Source: Geminicoccaceae bacterium (lineage in GTDB: Bacteria > Pseudomonadota > Alphaproteobacteria > Geminicoccales > Geminicoccaceae). Taken from it: a DNA stretch of 64,000 bases. The translations under genes were made by a program, and so were the position numbers. This document shows, piece after piece, positions 8,931 through 17,761 of this stretch (position 1 is the stretch's first letter; each line of letters starts with the position of its first letter). A model generated the notes under the pieces. That model was not told the DNA's origin, searched no databases, and saw only the letters and a list, made by a program, of their open reading frames with translations. The DNA lies in the NCBI GenBank assembly GCA_025999455.1, contig AP024683.1, positions 2,115,501-2,179,500 on the forward strand, read 5' to 3'.

Positions 8931-8962
8931 CTCGTTGCGGGAACGCTCCCCTGAACGCGACG

Positions 8963-9583
8963 TTGCCCGAGCCGTCGTTGCGCGAAGCCAAGGCGACCCT
9001 GCGTGCCCGGATGCGCGCCCTGCGCAAAGCGCGCGGGCCGGCCGAGCGCGACCCCGCCGGCCGCGCCGCGGCCCGACTCCTGGCCGAGCTCCTGCCGGGG
9101 CTGCCGCCCGGACCGGTCGCGATCTTCCACGCCCTACCCGAAGAGATCGACACCGCACCGGCGATCGCGGCGATCGCCGCCACCGGCCGGAGCGTCGTCC
9201 TGCCGCGCCAGGCGGGACGCGCCCGGCCGCTCGACTTCCACGCCTACCGCCCGGGTGATCCCTTGATGCCGGGGCCGTTCGGCGTGCTCGAGCCGATTCT
9301 CGTGGCACCGCGGCTCGAGCCCGCGGTCCTGGTCGTGCCGCTCCTGGCCTTCGACCGTCGCGGCGGCCGGCTCGGCTACGGCGCCGGCTTCTACGACCGG
9401 ACGATCGCGGCACTGCGGGCGCGCGGGTCGGCGCCGCCCGCGATCGGCTTCGCCTTCGCTTTCCAGGAGGTGGAGGAGGTCCCGCTCGCGCCGACCGATG
9501 CGCGGCTCGATGCGATCGTCACCGAGCGCGAGGTGATCCGCTGTACCACCGATCGGGCCTTCGCGGCCGGCGCGAGGTCCTGA
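8963..9583 (+). CDS. ygfA: 5-formyltetrahydrofolate cyclo-ligase
   Basis: A 206-aa cyclo-ligase that converts 5-formyl-THF to 5,10-methenyl-THF using ATP. The N-terminus SLREAKATLRARMRALR, the middle strand VAIFHALPEEIDT, and the nucleotide/substrate motif VVPLLAFDRRGGRLGYGAGF with YDRTI are diagnostic. No ATG or GTG fits without running into the 6S RNA region, so I use the TTG at 8963 (another in-frame TTG is at 8978). It sits 2 bases before the ymdB-like gene. Confidence 0.9.
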   Translation: MPEPSLREAKATLRARMRALRKARGPAERDPAGRAAARLLAELLPGLPPGPVAIFHALPEEIDTAPAIAAIAATGRSVVLPRQAGRARPLDFHAYRPGDPLMPGPFGVLEPILVAPRLEPAVLVVPLLAFDRRGGRLGYGAGFYDRTIAALRARGSAPPAIGFAFAFQEVEEVPLAPTDARLDAIVTEREVIRCTTDRAFAAGARS

Positions 9584-9585
9584 GC

Positions 9586-10407
9586 GTGCGGATCCTCTAC
9601 GTGGGCGACGTGGTCGGCCGCTCGGGCCGGACGGCGGTCGCGACGCACGCGCCCACCCTCAAGGCCCGGCTCGGGCTCGACGCGCTCGTCGTCAACGGCG
9701 AGAACGCCGCCGGGGGCTACGGGCTCACGCCGGCGATCGCCGCGGAGCTGTTCGCGGCCGGGGCGGATCTCGTCACGACCGGCAACCACGTCTTCGACCA
9801 GAAGGAACTGATCCCGGCGATCGAGAGCGAGCCCAGGATCCTCCGGCCGCTCAACATGGCGCCGGGCACGCCCGGGCGCGGGGTGGGGGAGGTCCGCACC
9901 GCCCGTGGCCGCAAGCTCCTCGTCCTTCAGGTCCTGGGCCGGCTCTTCATGGGGCTCCGGGACGATCCGTTCCGCGCCCTCGAGGCCGAGCTCGCCCGCC
10001 ACCGGCTCGGCGGGACGGTGGATGCGATCCTGGTCGACGTCCACGCCGAGGCCACGAGCGAGAAGATGGCGCTCGCCCATTTCCTCGACGGCCGGGTCTC
10101 GCTCGTGGCCGGGACGCACACCCACGTGCCGACCGCCGACGCGCAGATCCTGCCGGGCGGCACGGCCTATGTGAGCGACGTCGGGATGACCGGCGACTAC
10201 GACAGCGTCATCGGCATGGACAAGGAAGGCTCGCTCAAGCGCTGGCGGAGCGACCTGCCGGCCAAGCGCCTGGAACCTGCCGAGGGCGAGGCGACCTTGT
10301 GCGCGATCCTGGTCGAGACCGACGACCGGACGGGCCTCGCCCGGCGGGTGGCGCCGGTGCGGCTCGGCGGCCGACTCGCCCCCGCCTGGCCCGATTGGGA
10401 CGATTGA
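9586..10407 (+). CDS. ymdB: YmdB-type metallophosphoesterase
   Basis: A 273-aa member of the YmdB/TIGR00282 family, whose Bacillus member is a 2',3'-cyclic nucleotide phosphodiesterase. It shows ILYVGDVVGRSGR, VVNGENAAGGYG, TTGNHVFDQKE, a lysine-linked VDVHAEATSEK and the metal-binding AGTHTHVPTAD. The GTG start follows the cyclo-ligase stop by 2 bases, so the two are co-translated. This is the usual alphaproteobacterial order. Confidence 0.92.
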   Translation: MRILYVGDVVGRSGRTAVATHAPTLKARLGLDALVVNGENAAGGYGLTPAIAAELFAAGADLVTTGNHVFDQKELIPAIESEPRILRPLNMAPGTPGRGVGEVRTARGRKLLVLQVLGRLFMGLRDDPFRALEAELARHRLGGTVDAILVDVHAEATSEKMALAHFLDGRVSLVAGTHTHVPTADAQILPGGTAYVSDVGMTGDYDSVIGMDKEGSLKRWRSDLPAKRLEPAEGEATLCAILVETDDRTGLARRVAPVRLGGRLAPAWPDWDD

Positions 10408-12517
10408 GGCGGCTCAGCCCGCGAAGAGCTCGTCGAGCAGGGCTTCGAGCGTGCGGCCGAGCCGCGCCTGCTCGACCAGGAGCGCGTCGAGGAGGGCCGC
10501 CCGCTCGGCCGACGATAGATCCGCTTCGTCCTTCAGGATCTCGGCGATCGCGCGGATCGCCGCGAGCGGGGTCCGGAGCTCGTGCTCGAGTGCTTCGAGC
10601 CGATCCGGCGCGAGCCGGGAAACGATCCGCCGGTCGGACGCACCGGCCGCACGCCCGCCGAAGAGCCCTTCCGCCACCTTCGTCCTCGATCGCAGGTCCG
10701 AGGGGCAAGCTATCGCGAGGTGGTCGCGCGTGCCGCGGGACGCGGCGCCGCTGCGGCCATCGGACGCGCGCTCGGCGGCCGAGGGCGCCGCCCTCGCGGC
10801 GTGGGTCCGCCCCGCCCAGGAGCCGGCCCGGCCGGATCGCGATCGCCTGCAGACCGCTGTCGAGCGGCAGGACGCGCACCTCGTGGCCGCGCTCGCGCAG
10901 CGGCTCGACGAAGGCCGTCCAGAAGCTTCCCGTCTCGAGCTCGCTCGGCCCGTTGCGGTCGAGGGCGTGCGGCAGCTCGATCGCGGCCTGCGGGTCCATC
11001 CCCCAATCGAGCGCGGCGATCAGGGTCTTGGCGACCTCACCGACGATCCGGCTGCCACCGGGTGAGCCAAGGAGGAGGATCGGCCGGCCGCCCTCGCGGA
11101 CGATCGTGGGCGCCATGGCGCTGCGCGGCCGCTCGCCGCCGGCCGGCCGATTGGCGACCGGCCGGCCGTCCGCGACGGGGCGGAAGGCGAAGTCGGTGAA
11201 CTGGTCGTTCGAGAGGAATCCGGCCGCCAGGAGCCGGCTGCCCATCGACGCTTCGATCGTCGTCGTCAACGAAAGGGCGTCGCCTCGGGCGTCGACCACG
11301 ACGAGGTGGCTCGTGCCGTACTCGGGCGCTCCGGCCGGATCACCGGGCAAAGCACCCCGCCGGCGCGGCGGATCACCCGGCGGTGCTCGACCGAGCGAGC
11401 GCGCCGGGTCGATCGGCCGACGCCGGGCGTCGAGATAGAACGGGTCGAGCAGGCCCTCGACCGGGACCGGCTCGTGGTCGGGATCGGCGAGGAAGCGATC
11501 GCGGTCGGCGAAGGCGAGCCGTGAGGCCTCGAGCAGGAGGTGCAGGGCGCGCAGCGACGGGCCGAGCGCGGCGAGGTCGAAGGGCTCGAGCAGGCCCAGG
11601 ATCCGCGCCACCGCGACCTCGCCCGAGCTCGGCGGGCCCATGCCGCAGACCTCCCGACCCCGATAGGCGATGCACGAGGGCGGCCGCTCGACCACCCGGT
11701 ACGAGGCGAGGTCGGCGGCCGTCATCGCACCCGGCCGGCCGTGACCGGAGGCGACCGCGGCCAGGATCGCTTCCGCGATCGGGCCCTCGTCGAAAGGCGC
11801 GGCCCCGCCCCGGGCGAGCTGCCGGAGCGTGCGGGCGTCATCGGGATTGCGCAGGATCGTGCCGGGCGCCGGCGGCCGGCCCTCGGCGTCCAGGAAGAGG
11901 CCGCGCGCGGCGGGCTCTCGGGCCAGCGCCGGGGCCGCCTCGGCGATCGCCCGGGTGAGGCGCGGCGAGACCACGAAACCCTCTTCGGCGAGGTGGATCG
12001 CCGGGTCGAACAGCTCGGCCCAGGACAGCCGGCCGAAGCGGCGATGCAGCGCTTCGAGGAGCCGCGGCAGGCCCGGCACGCCCACCGCCCGGCCGCTCTC
12101 CCGGGCCTCGTGGAAGGGCAGGGGTGCCCCCGTCGGGTCGAGGAAGAGGTCGGGGCCGACCGCGGCCGGCGCCGTTTCGCGGCCGTCCAGGCTCACGATC
12201 CGGCCGCTTTCCGCGTCGTGGTAGAGGAGGAAGGCACCGCCGCCGAGGCCCGAGGATTGCGGCTCGACGAGGCCGAGCACGAGCTGGGCCGCGATCGCCG
12301 CATCCGCGGCGCTGCCGCCGCGCTCGAGCATGGCGAGGCCGGCCGCACTCGCCCGCGCATCGGCGGTGGCGATCACGAAGCGCTCGGCGAGGACGGGCCC
12401 GCCCGCCGCGACCGGCTCGGTCGGCAAGAGGCCGGCACCCGCGAGCGCGGCCGCCGTTGCGAGGGCAGCGAGCCGGCGTGCGCGAGGCGGTTGTCGAGGA
12501 GCGGCGTTCCGGTGCAT
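10235..12517 (-). CDS. ggt: Gamma-glutamyltransferase with an abnormal run-on C-terminus (suspected frameshift)
   Basis: Residues 1 to about 575 are a periplasmic gamma-glutamyltransferase, which cleaves glutathione-type gamma-glutamyl bonds. A signal segment (RRLAALATAAALAGAGLL) is followed by SAADAAIAAQLVLGLVEPQS, SGLGGGAFLLYHD and the autoprocessing Thr in YGTSHLVVVDARG near residue 402. The small subunit ends with AMAPTIV, LGSPGGSRI and GGADPRREGGALG (about 10790), where family members normally stop. Here the frame stays open another 185 codons of Arg/Pro-rich sequence through the HisKA gene to 10235. A one-base shift would end the protein at 10710 instead. Confidence 0.75.
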   Translation of the reverse strand: MHRNAAPRQPPRARRLAALATAAALAGAGLLPTEPVAAGGPVLAERFVIATADARASAAGLAMLERGGSAADAAIAAQLVLGLVEPQSSGLGGGAFLLYHDAESGRIVSLDGRETAPAAVGPDLFLDPTGAPLPFHEARESGRAVGVPGLPRLLEALHRRFGRLSWAELFDPAIHLAEEGFVVSPRLTRAIAEAAPALAREPAARGLFLDAEGRPPAPGTILRNPDDARTLRQLARGGAAPFDEGPIAEAILAAVASGHGRPGAMTAADLASYRVVERPPSCIAYRGREVCGMGPPSSGEVAVARILGLLEPFDLAALGPSLRALHLLLEASRLAFADRDRFLADPDHEPVPVEGLLDPFYLDARRRPIDPARSLGRAPPGDPPRRRGALPGDPAGAPEYGTSHLVVVDARGDALSLTTTIEASMGSRLLAAGFLSNDQFTDFAFRPVADGRPVANRPAGGERPRSAMAPTIVREGGRPILLLGSPGGSRIVGEVAKTLIAALDWGMDPQAAIELPHALDRNGPSELETGSFWTAFVEPLRERGHEVRVLPLDSGLQAIAIRPGRLLGGADPRREGGALGRRARVRWPQRRRVPRHARPPRDSLPLGPAIEDEGGGRALRRACGRCVRPADRFPARAGSARSTRARAPDPARGDPRDRRDPEGRSGSIVGRAGGPPRRAPGRAGAARPHARSPARRALRGLSRLNRPNRARRGRVGRRAAPAPPAGRGPSGRRSRPGSRTRSPRPRQVPGAWPAGRSASA
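10414..10677 (-). CDS. Stand-alone HisKA dimerisation/phosphoacceptor domain protein
   Basis: An 87-aa protein consisting of little more than one histidine kinase phosphoacceptor domain. The H-box is LEHELRTPLAAIRAIAEILK with His at residue 32, followed by the second helix of the hairpin (SAERAALLDALLVEQARLGR). There is no ATP-binding HATPase domain and no sensor segment. The GTG start at 10677 leaves 20 unrelated N-terminal residues. It could act as a phosphotransfer or dimerisation partner for another kinase, or be a remnant of a longer kinase. It overlaps the run-on frame of the ggt gene upstream. Confidence 0.75.
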   Translation of the reverse strand: MAEGLFGGRAAGASDRRIVSRLAPDRLEALEHELRTPLAAIRAIAEILKDEADLSSAERAALLDALLVEQARLGRTLEALLDELFAG

Positions 12518-12581
12518 GAGGGCCTCCCCGTCGCCCGATCCCGACCCGGGACGCGCGCCCCGCAGCCGATCGAGTTTCCCC

Positions 12582-13766
12582 ATGAGTCTCCCGACGATCC
12601 GCATCCTGCCCGGCCACGACAAGCGTCTTCGAGGCGGGGGGCCCTGGCTCTACTCCAACGAGGTCCAGATGGACCGGGCGGCCAAGAGCCTCGAGCCCGG
12701 CAGCCTCGTGCGGCTCGTGAGCCACGACGGCAAGGCGATGGCGCTCGCCCAGTTCAACGCCCATTCCTTGATCTGCGCCCGGGTGCTCACCCGCAACACC
12801 GAAGCGACCATCGACACCCGCTTCCTGGCCCGGCGGCTCGAGCGGGCGCTGCAGCTCCGCACGCGCCTCTTCGAGCGGCCCTTCTACCGCCTCGTGCACG
12901 CCGAGGCGGACGGGCTTCCGGGCCTGATCGCCGATCGTTACGGTGAGATCCTCGTCCTTCAGATCAACACGATCGGGATGCAGCGCCTGGAGGCGCAACT
13001 GCTCGAGGCGATCGACCAGGTGCTCGCCCCGCAGGCGATCGTGCTCCGGAACGACAGCGCGATCCGCGCCCTCGAAGGGCTGCCGGAAGAGGTGCGGGTC
13101 GTGAAGGGTACCGTGCCGGCCCGGGTCGAGCTCGAAGAGAACGGCATCCCCTTCCTCGCCGACGTGCTCCAGGGGCAGAAGACCGGCTGGTTCTACGACC
13201 AGCGCCCCAACCGCGCCTTCGCCGCCCGTCTCGCGAAGGACCAGCGCGTGCTCGATCTCTATTCCTATGGCGGCGGCTTCGGCCTCACGGCGCTCGCGGG
13301 CGGGGCCAAGGAGGCGCTCATGATCGACCGCGCCGAGGGAGCGCTCGCCCTCGCGCGGGCGAGCGCCGAACGGCAGGGCGTGGTCGACCGCTGCAGCTTC
13401 CTCAAGAAGGAAGTGTTCGAGGCCTGCGAGGAGCTCGCCGCGGAGAAGGCGCGCTTCGGCCTCGTCGTCGCCGACCCGCCGGCCTTCGTCAAAAGCAAGA
13501 AGGACCTCGCCGTGGGCCTGCGCGGCTACCGCAAGCTCGCCCGCCAGGCCGCGACCCTCGTGGCCGAGGCCGGCTTCCTCTGCATCGCCTCGTGCTCGCA
13601 CCAGGTGAGCGAAGAGGATTTCGCCCGCGAGGTCTTCGCCGGGATCCGGGCCGCGGGCCGTGGGGCGCGCCTCCTCTACCGCGGCTTCGCCGGGCCCGAC
13701 CATCCGGTGCACCCGGCGCTGCCCGAGGGCGCCTACCTCAAGTTCCACGCTTACGCCCTGGATTGA
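12582..13766 (+). CDS. RlmI-like class I SAM-dependent rRNA methyltransferase
   Basis: A 394-aa protein with an N-terminal PUA-like domain (LPGHDKRLRGGGPWLYSNEV, LVRLVSHDGKAMALAQFN) and a C-terminal Rossmann methyltransferase domain. The SAM site VLDLYSYGGGFGLTALAGGA is near residue 215 and the target motif VVADPPAFVKSKKD near residue 300. This architecture is that of RlmI/RlmK-type 23S rRNA cytosine methyltransferases. It is divergent from ggt with only 64 bases between the starts. The precise nucleotide modified is not known here. Confidence 0.88.
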   Translation: MSLPTIRILPGHDKRLRGGGPWLYSNEVQMDRAAKSLEPGSLVRLVSHDGKAMALAQFNAHSLICARVLTRNTEATIDTRFLARRLERALQLRTRLFERPFYRLVHAEADGLPGLIADRYGEILVLQINTIGMQRLEAQLLEAIDQVLAPQAIVLRNDSAIRALEGLPEEVRVVKGTVPARVELEENGIPFLADVLQGQKTGWFYDQRPNRAFAARLAKDQRVLDLYSYGGGFGLTALAGGAKEALMIDRAEGALALARASAERQGVVDRCSFLKKEVFEACEELAAEKARFGLVVADPPAFVKSKKDLAVGLRGYRKLARQAATLVAEAGFLCIASCSHQVSEEDFAREVFAGIRAAGRGARLLYRGFAGPDHPVHPALPEGAYLKFHAYALD

Positions 13767-13789
13767 GGCGGCTCTTCAATCTTGAGTTG

Positions 13790-13818
13790 TTGAACTGGGC
13801 CAAAGAAAAAACTATAAG
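13790..13818 (+). promoter_or_regulatory. Sigma70-type promoter of the type I secretion operon
   Basis: TTGAAC at 13790-13795 and TATAAG at 13813-13818 are 17 bases apart, in an AT-rich spot (CAAAGAAAAAACTATAAGG) that stands out sharply from the surrounding DNA. Transcription would begin near 13825, about 40 bases before the ABC ATPase start. Confidence 0.7.
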
Positions 13819-13865
13819 GGGAGCCCGGATGGCTGTCGCGCGGGCGTTGCGCCGCGGAGGTCGGC

Positions 13866-16013
13866 ATGCGGGCGGAGACGCGGGATCCGGAAGGCGGAGC
13901 GGAGCCGGTCGGGGACGGCCCACCGCTCGCCCTCAAGGGCATGGCGCGGCTCCTCGCCCTGCTCGACCGGCCCGTCGGCGAAGCCGAGCTCGTGGCCGCC
14001 TGGCCGGCGGTCGGTGAGCGGCCCGAGCCCGAGGAGCTCGTCCGCCTGGCCGGTCGGCTGGGCCTCGCCGCCCGGCTCGAGCGGGTGCGCGGCCGGCGGG
14101 CGCTCCTCGCTTTGCCGACCCCCTGCCTCCTGCTCGGCGATCGGCCCGAGGAGGTGCGGATCCTCAGGGCGCGGACCGGCCAGCATCTGATCGTCGTCGA
14201 CCCGGCGAGCGGCGAGAGCACGGCCGTCACCCCCAAGAGCCTCGCACCGCGCGTCCGCCGGGCGCTCCTCTTGCGCGCCGAGGGGGTCGCGAAGCCGGCC
14301 GCGCTCGGCCGCGAGCTCGTGTTGCGGCGGCTCGGGCCGGCGCTCGGCGAGGTGGCGCTCGCCTCGGTCGTCTTGAACCTGCTCGCGCTCGCCACGCCGA
14401 TCTTCATGATGACCGTCTACAACAAGGTCATCGGCCACGCCGCGCTCGCGACACTCGACGTGCTCGCGATCGGCATGCTCACGCTCTTGGCCTTCGAGCT
14501 CGTGCTGCGGGCACTCCGGGCCCACGTCGCGAGCCACACCGGCGCGCGGCTCGAGGCCGCGCTCGGCAGCGAGGTCGTCCACCATCTGCTCGCTTTGCCT
14601 TACCGCACGCTCGCGGGCTCGGGGGCGACCGCGATCGGCGAGCGGCTGCGCGAGCTCGAGCAATTGCGGAGCTTCCTTTCGGGCCAGCTGCCGCTCCTCC
14701 TCGTCGATCTGGCGTTCGTCGGGCTCTTCGTGGGCGCCCTCTTCGTGATCGCCCCGAGCCTGGGTTGGCTCACTCTCGCGGTCCTGCCGCTCTTCGTGCT
14801 GCTGTCCGCCGTGGCGCACCGCCGTCAGGAGCGGCTCGGACGCGCCGCCAACCGCGCCGCCGCGGCCAAGCAGGCCTGCCTCGCCGAGGCCTTCGGCCAG
14901 CCCCTCACCGTCAAGGCCTTGGCCCTCGAGCCCGTGATCGAGCGGCGCTTCGAGCGGCGCCTCGTCGAGGCCGCTTGGACCAACTTCCGCGCCCAGAGCA
15001 CGGCCGGGCTCGTGGGCGGGATCGCCCAGGCGCTCCAGCATGTGACGGCGTTGGCGCTCGTCTACGTGGGCGCCCGGCAGATCGTCGCGGGCGAGCTCTC
15101 GATCGGCGCCCTCGTCGCGGGCTCGATCCTCTCGGCCCGGGCGGTGGCGCCGATGCGCCAGGTGTTCGGGGCCTTCCACCAGCTCCAGCAGGCGCGCGGG
15201 GCCTGGAGCCGGCTCGGCGGCGTGCTCGTCGAGCCGGTCGAGGCGGTGCCGGGCAGCCGGCCGATCACCCCGGCGCTCGTCGGTCGGATCCGCCTCGAAG
15301 GCGTGCGCTTCGCCTATGCCGAGGACCGCCCACCCGCCCTCGACGGGGTCGATCTCGAGGTCGCCCCGGGCACGATGCTCGCGATCGTGGGCCCGCCCGG
15401 ATCGGGCAAGAGCACGCTCTTGAAGCTGATCTTGGGCCTCGAGACGCCAGGGGTGGGTAGGGTCACGATCGACGACCACGATCTGCGCCGGCTCTCGCCG
15501 ACCGAGGTCCGGGCGCAGATCGGCTGCGTGCCCCAGGAGCTCGAGCTCTTCGCCGGGACGATCGCCGAGAACATCGCGATCGGCGCGCGCGACCGCTCCT
15601 TCGCGCGGGTCGTGGCGGCGGCCAAGTTCGTGGGCCTGCACGAGCTCGTCCAGCGCCTGCCGGACGGCTACGAAACCCGGCTCGGCGAGCGCGGCCAGGG
15701 GCTTTCCACGGGCCAGCGCCAGCTCGTGGCCTTGGCTCGAGCGCTCGTGAAGAACCCGCGCATCCTCCTCCTCGACGAGGCCACGAGTGCCCTCGACCCG
15801 CGGACCGAGGCGAACCTGCTCGCCAATCTCCGCCGCGCCGGCTCGGGCCGCACGATCCTCCTCGTCACCCACCGGCCGGCCGTGGTCGAGGCCTGCGACC
15901 GGGCCGTCCTGCTCGAGGCCGGGCGGATCGTGAAGGAGGGCCCGCCCGCCGAGATCCTCACCCTCCTGCGCAGCCGCGCCCCGGGCCGGGCCGGCCTCCA
16001 GGCCGTGACCTGA
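13866..16013 (+). CDS. Type I secretion system ABC transporter/ATPase with C39-like domain
   Basis: A 715-aa inner-membrane exporter. Residues 1-130 form a peptidase-C39-like domain without the catalytic Cys motif, so it would bind rather than cleave cargo. Residues 150-430 hold the six-helix membrane domain. The C-terminal ATPase has Walker A GPPGSGKST (about 510), signature LSTGQRQLVALARAL and Walker B ILLLDEATSALD. This is the layout of exporters for RTX proteins. ATG 13866 has GGAGG upstream. The HlyD-like gene follows after 13 bases. The three RTX proteins at 36-41 kb are likely cargo (inference). No TolC gene is in the window. Confidence 0.92.
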   Translation: MRAETRDPEGGAEPVGDGPPLALKGMARLLALLDRPVGEAELVAAWPAVGERPEPEELVRLAGRLGLAARLERVRGRRALLALPTPCLLLGDRPEEVRILRARTGQHLIVVDPASGESTAVTPKSLAPRVRRALLLRAEGVAKPAALGRELVLRRLGPALGEVALASVVLNLLALATPIFMMTVYNKVIGHAALATLDVLAIGMLTLLAFELVLRALRAHVASHTGARLEAALGSEVVHHLLALPYRTLAGSGATAIGERLRELEQLRSFLSGQLPLLLVDLAFVGLFVGALFVIAPSLGWLTLAVLPLFVLLSAVAHRRQERLGRAANRAAAAKQACLAEAFGQPLTVKALALEPVIERRFERRLVEAAWTNFRAQSTAGLVGGIAQALQHVTALALVYVGARQIVAGELSIGALVAGSILSARAVAPMRQVFGAFHQLQQARGAWSRLGGVLVEPVEAVPGSRPITPALVGRIRLEGVRFAYAEDRPPALDGVDLEVAPGTMLAIVGPPGSGKSTLLKLILGLETPGVGRVTIDDHDLRRLSPTEVRAQIGCVPQELELFAGTIAENIAIGARDRSFARVVAAAKFVGLHELVQRLPDGYETRLGERGQGLSTGQRQLVALARALVKNPRILLLDEATSALDPRTEANLLANLRRAGSGRTILLVTHRPAVVEACDRAVLLEAGRIVKEGPPAEILTLLRSRAPGRAGLQAVT

Positions 16014-16026
16014 GGGAGAGGCACCC

Positions 16027-17346
16027 GTGCGCAGCGACGACGAGGCCGGGCTCTTCCACGATGCCCGCTCGCTGCTCGAGAGCCGGACCTCGCCCTGGGC
16101 CGGGGCGCTCGTCCTCGCGATCACGCTGCTCGTGGGCGCGGCCCTCGCCTGGGCCGCCTGGGCGCGGGTCGAGGAGGTCGTGACCGCGAGCGGGCGGGTC
16201 GAGCCCGCGGGCAAGGTCAAGCTCGTCAACCATCCGCGCGGCGGCCGGGTCGCCGAGCTCTTCGTCCGCAACGGCGATCGGGTGGCGGCCGGCGCCCCGC
16301 TCCTGCGGCTCGAGGAGCCCGGTGCCGAGGAGGCCTATGCCGAACTCCTCGGCCGCTGGCAGGTCAAGGCGGTCGAGGCGGCGCGGCTCCTGGCGGAGGC
16401 CGAGGGTGGGCCGATCCGGGTCGACCCCGAACTCGCCCGCGAGCGGCCGGATCTGTTGGATGCCCAGGAGCGGCTCAAGGCCACGCGCGCCGCGGCCCTG
16501 GCCGCCCGCCGCGAGGCGGCGCAGAAGGCGGTCCAGACGCGCGCCAACGAGGTCAAGAGCGCGGCAGCCGAGCAGGCGCGGATCAAGAACAGCCTGGTTC
16601 TGCTCCGCCAGCAGCTCGACGCGGTCAACGAGCTCACCGACAAGGGCCTCTACCCGAAGCTCAAGCAGGTCGAGGTCGAACGCCAGGTGGCGGCGGCCGA
16701 GGGCGAGCGGGCCAAGGCGGAGGCGGCGCTCGCCGCGGCACGCGCGGCGCTCGCCGAAGCGGAGGCGCGGCTCGCCGCCCTCGAGCAGGAGGCCAAGAGC
16801 GAGATCCTGGACGAGCTGCAGCGGGTCACGGCCGAACGCGACCGGCTCTACGAGCAAGTCACGGCCCAGGTGAGCCTCTTGAACGCCATGCTCGTGACCG
16901 CGCCCGTCGCCGGGATCGTCCAGGACCTCGCGGTGACCGGCCGCGGCCAGTCGGTCGGCGCCAACGAGCCGATCCTGCGCCTCGTGCCGGAAGGCGAGGG
17001 GCTCGTGATCGCCGCCCGGGTCGCCAACGAGGACATCGGCAAGGTCCGCCCGGGGCTGGATGCGGTCGTGAAGGTGCGGACCTTCGACTTCCTGCGCTAC
17101 GGCACGCTCCCGGGCCGGGTCGTCGAGGTGGCGGCCGATGCGAGCCCCGATCCGCGGGGCGGGCCCCCGAGCTACCTCGTCACGGTCGCGACCGCCCGGC
17201 AGGAGCTCGGCAGCCGGCCGGGTGAGCTCGCGCTCGGCTCGGGCATGCTCGTCGACGTCGAGCTCAAGGTCGGCGAGCGGACGATCCTCTCCTACCTCAC
17301 CGACCGGCTCTGGCGGGCCAAGGAGGAAGCGTTCCGCCGCGGCTGA
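16027..17346 (+). CDS. HlyD-family type I secretion membrane fusion protein
   Basis: A 439-aa periplasmic adaptor that bridges the ABC exporter and an outer-membrane channel. It has a short cytoplasmic N-terminus, one membrane helix (about residues 25-48), the lipoyl/barrel segment VVTASGRVEPAGKVKLVNHP, a long coiled-coil hairpin rich in Ala/Glu/Lys (about 100-280), and the returning barrel MLVTAPVAGIVQDL. The GTG start has GGGAGAGG 7 bases upstream. It is co-transcribed with the ATPase. Confidence 0.92.
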   Translation: MRSDDEAGLFHDARSLLESRTSPWAGALVLAITLLVGAALAWAAWARVEEVVTASGRVEPAGKVKLVNHPRGGRVAELFVRNGDRVAAGAPLLRLEEPGAEEAYAELLGRWQVKAVEAARLLAEAEGGPIRVDPELARERPDLLDAQERLKATRAAALAARREAAQKAVQTRANEVKSAAAEQARIKNSLVLLRQQLDAVNELTDKGLYPKLKQVEVERQVAAAEGERAKAEAALAAARAALAEAEARLAALEQEAKSEILDELQRVTAERDRLYEQVTAQVSLLNAMLVTAPVAGIVQDLAVTGRGQSVGANEPILRLVPEGEGLVIAARVANEDIGKVRPGLDAVVKVRTFDFLRYGTLPGRVVEVAADASPDPRGGPPSYLVTVATARQELGSRPGELALGSGMLVDVELKVGERTILSYLTDRLWRAKEEAFRRG

Positions 17347-17364
17347 GCCGGGCCGGCGCCGCGC

Positions 17365-17757
17365 TCAGGAGCGCCCGCGCTGGGGGCCGGTCATGGCGGT
17401 GACGGTGACGCCGCCGTCCGGGCGCTTGGCGAGCGTGAAGATCCGCTCGTCGAAGCCCGAGCACCAGGAGCCGCCGCCGCGCTTCGGAAACATCTCGTCG
17501 TCGCGCCCGAAGGCCCGATCTTCCCAGAAGTAGCGGACCTTCAGGACGAGCTTTTCCGGCGTGTCCTCGAGCGTCTCGATCCGGGCGATCGACATTTCCG
17601 GGCGCAGGCAGGTGGCGTTCCGCTCCCAGGCGTGGGTCTCGTAGAAGCTCTCGATCGCGAACTCGAGGCCGCGATAGGCGGAAAGCTCGGGGTTGCGCGG
17701 CGCGCAGGCGGCCGCCCCGAGCACCGCGAGCAGGGCGAGGAACGAGAGACGACGCAT
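17365..17757 (-). CDS. Small putative lipoprotein of unknown function
   Basis: A 130-aa exported protein with a signal peptide (MRRLSFLALLAVLGAAAC) ending in a lipobox-like Cys at residue 18. The mature part has three further Cys residues and the segments GLEFAIESFYETHAWE, LKVRYFWEDRAFG and PDGGVTVTAMTG, which look like a small beta-rich fold. I do not recognise the family. It begins 5 bases after the sensor kinase stop and is probably in the same transcript, so a link to that kinase is possible. Confidence 0.7.
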   Translation of the reverse strand: MRRLSFLALLAVLGAAACAPRNPELSAYRGLEFAIESFYETHAWERNATCLRPEMSIARIETLEDTPEKLVLKVRYFWEDRAFGRDDEMFPKRGGGSWCSGFDERIFTLAKRPDGGVTVTAMTGPQRGRS

Positions 17758-17761
17758 CGCT

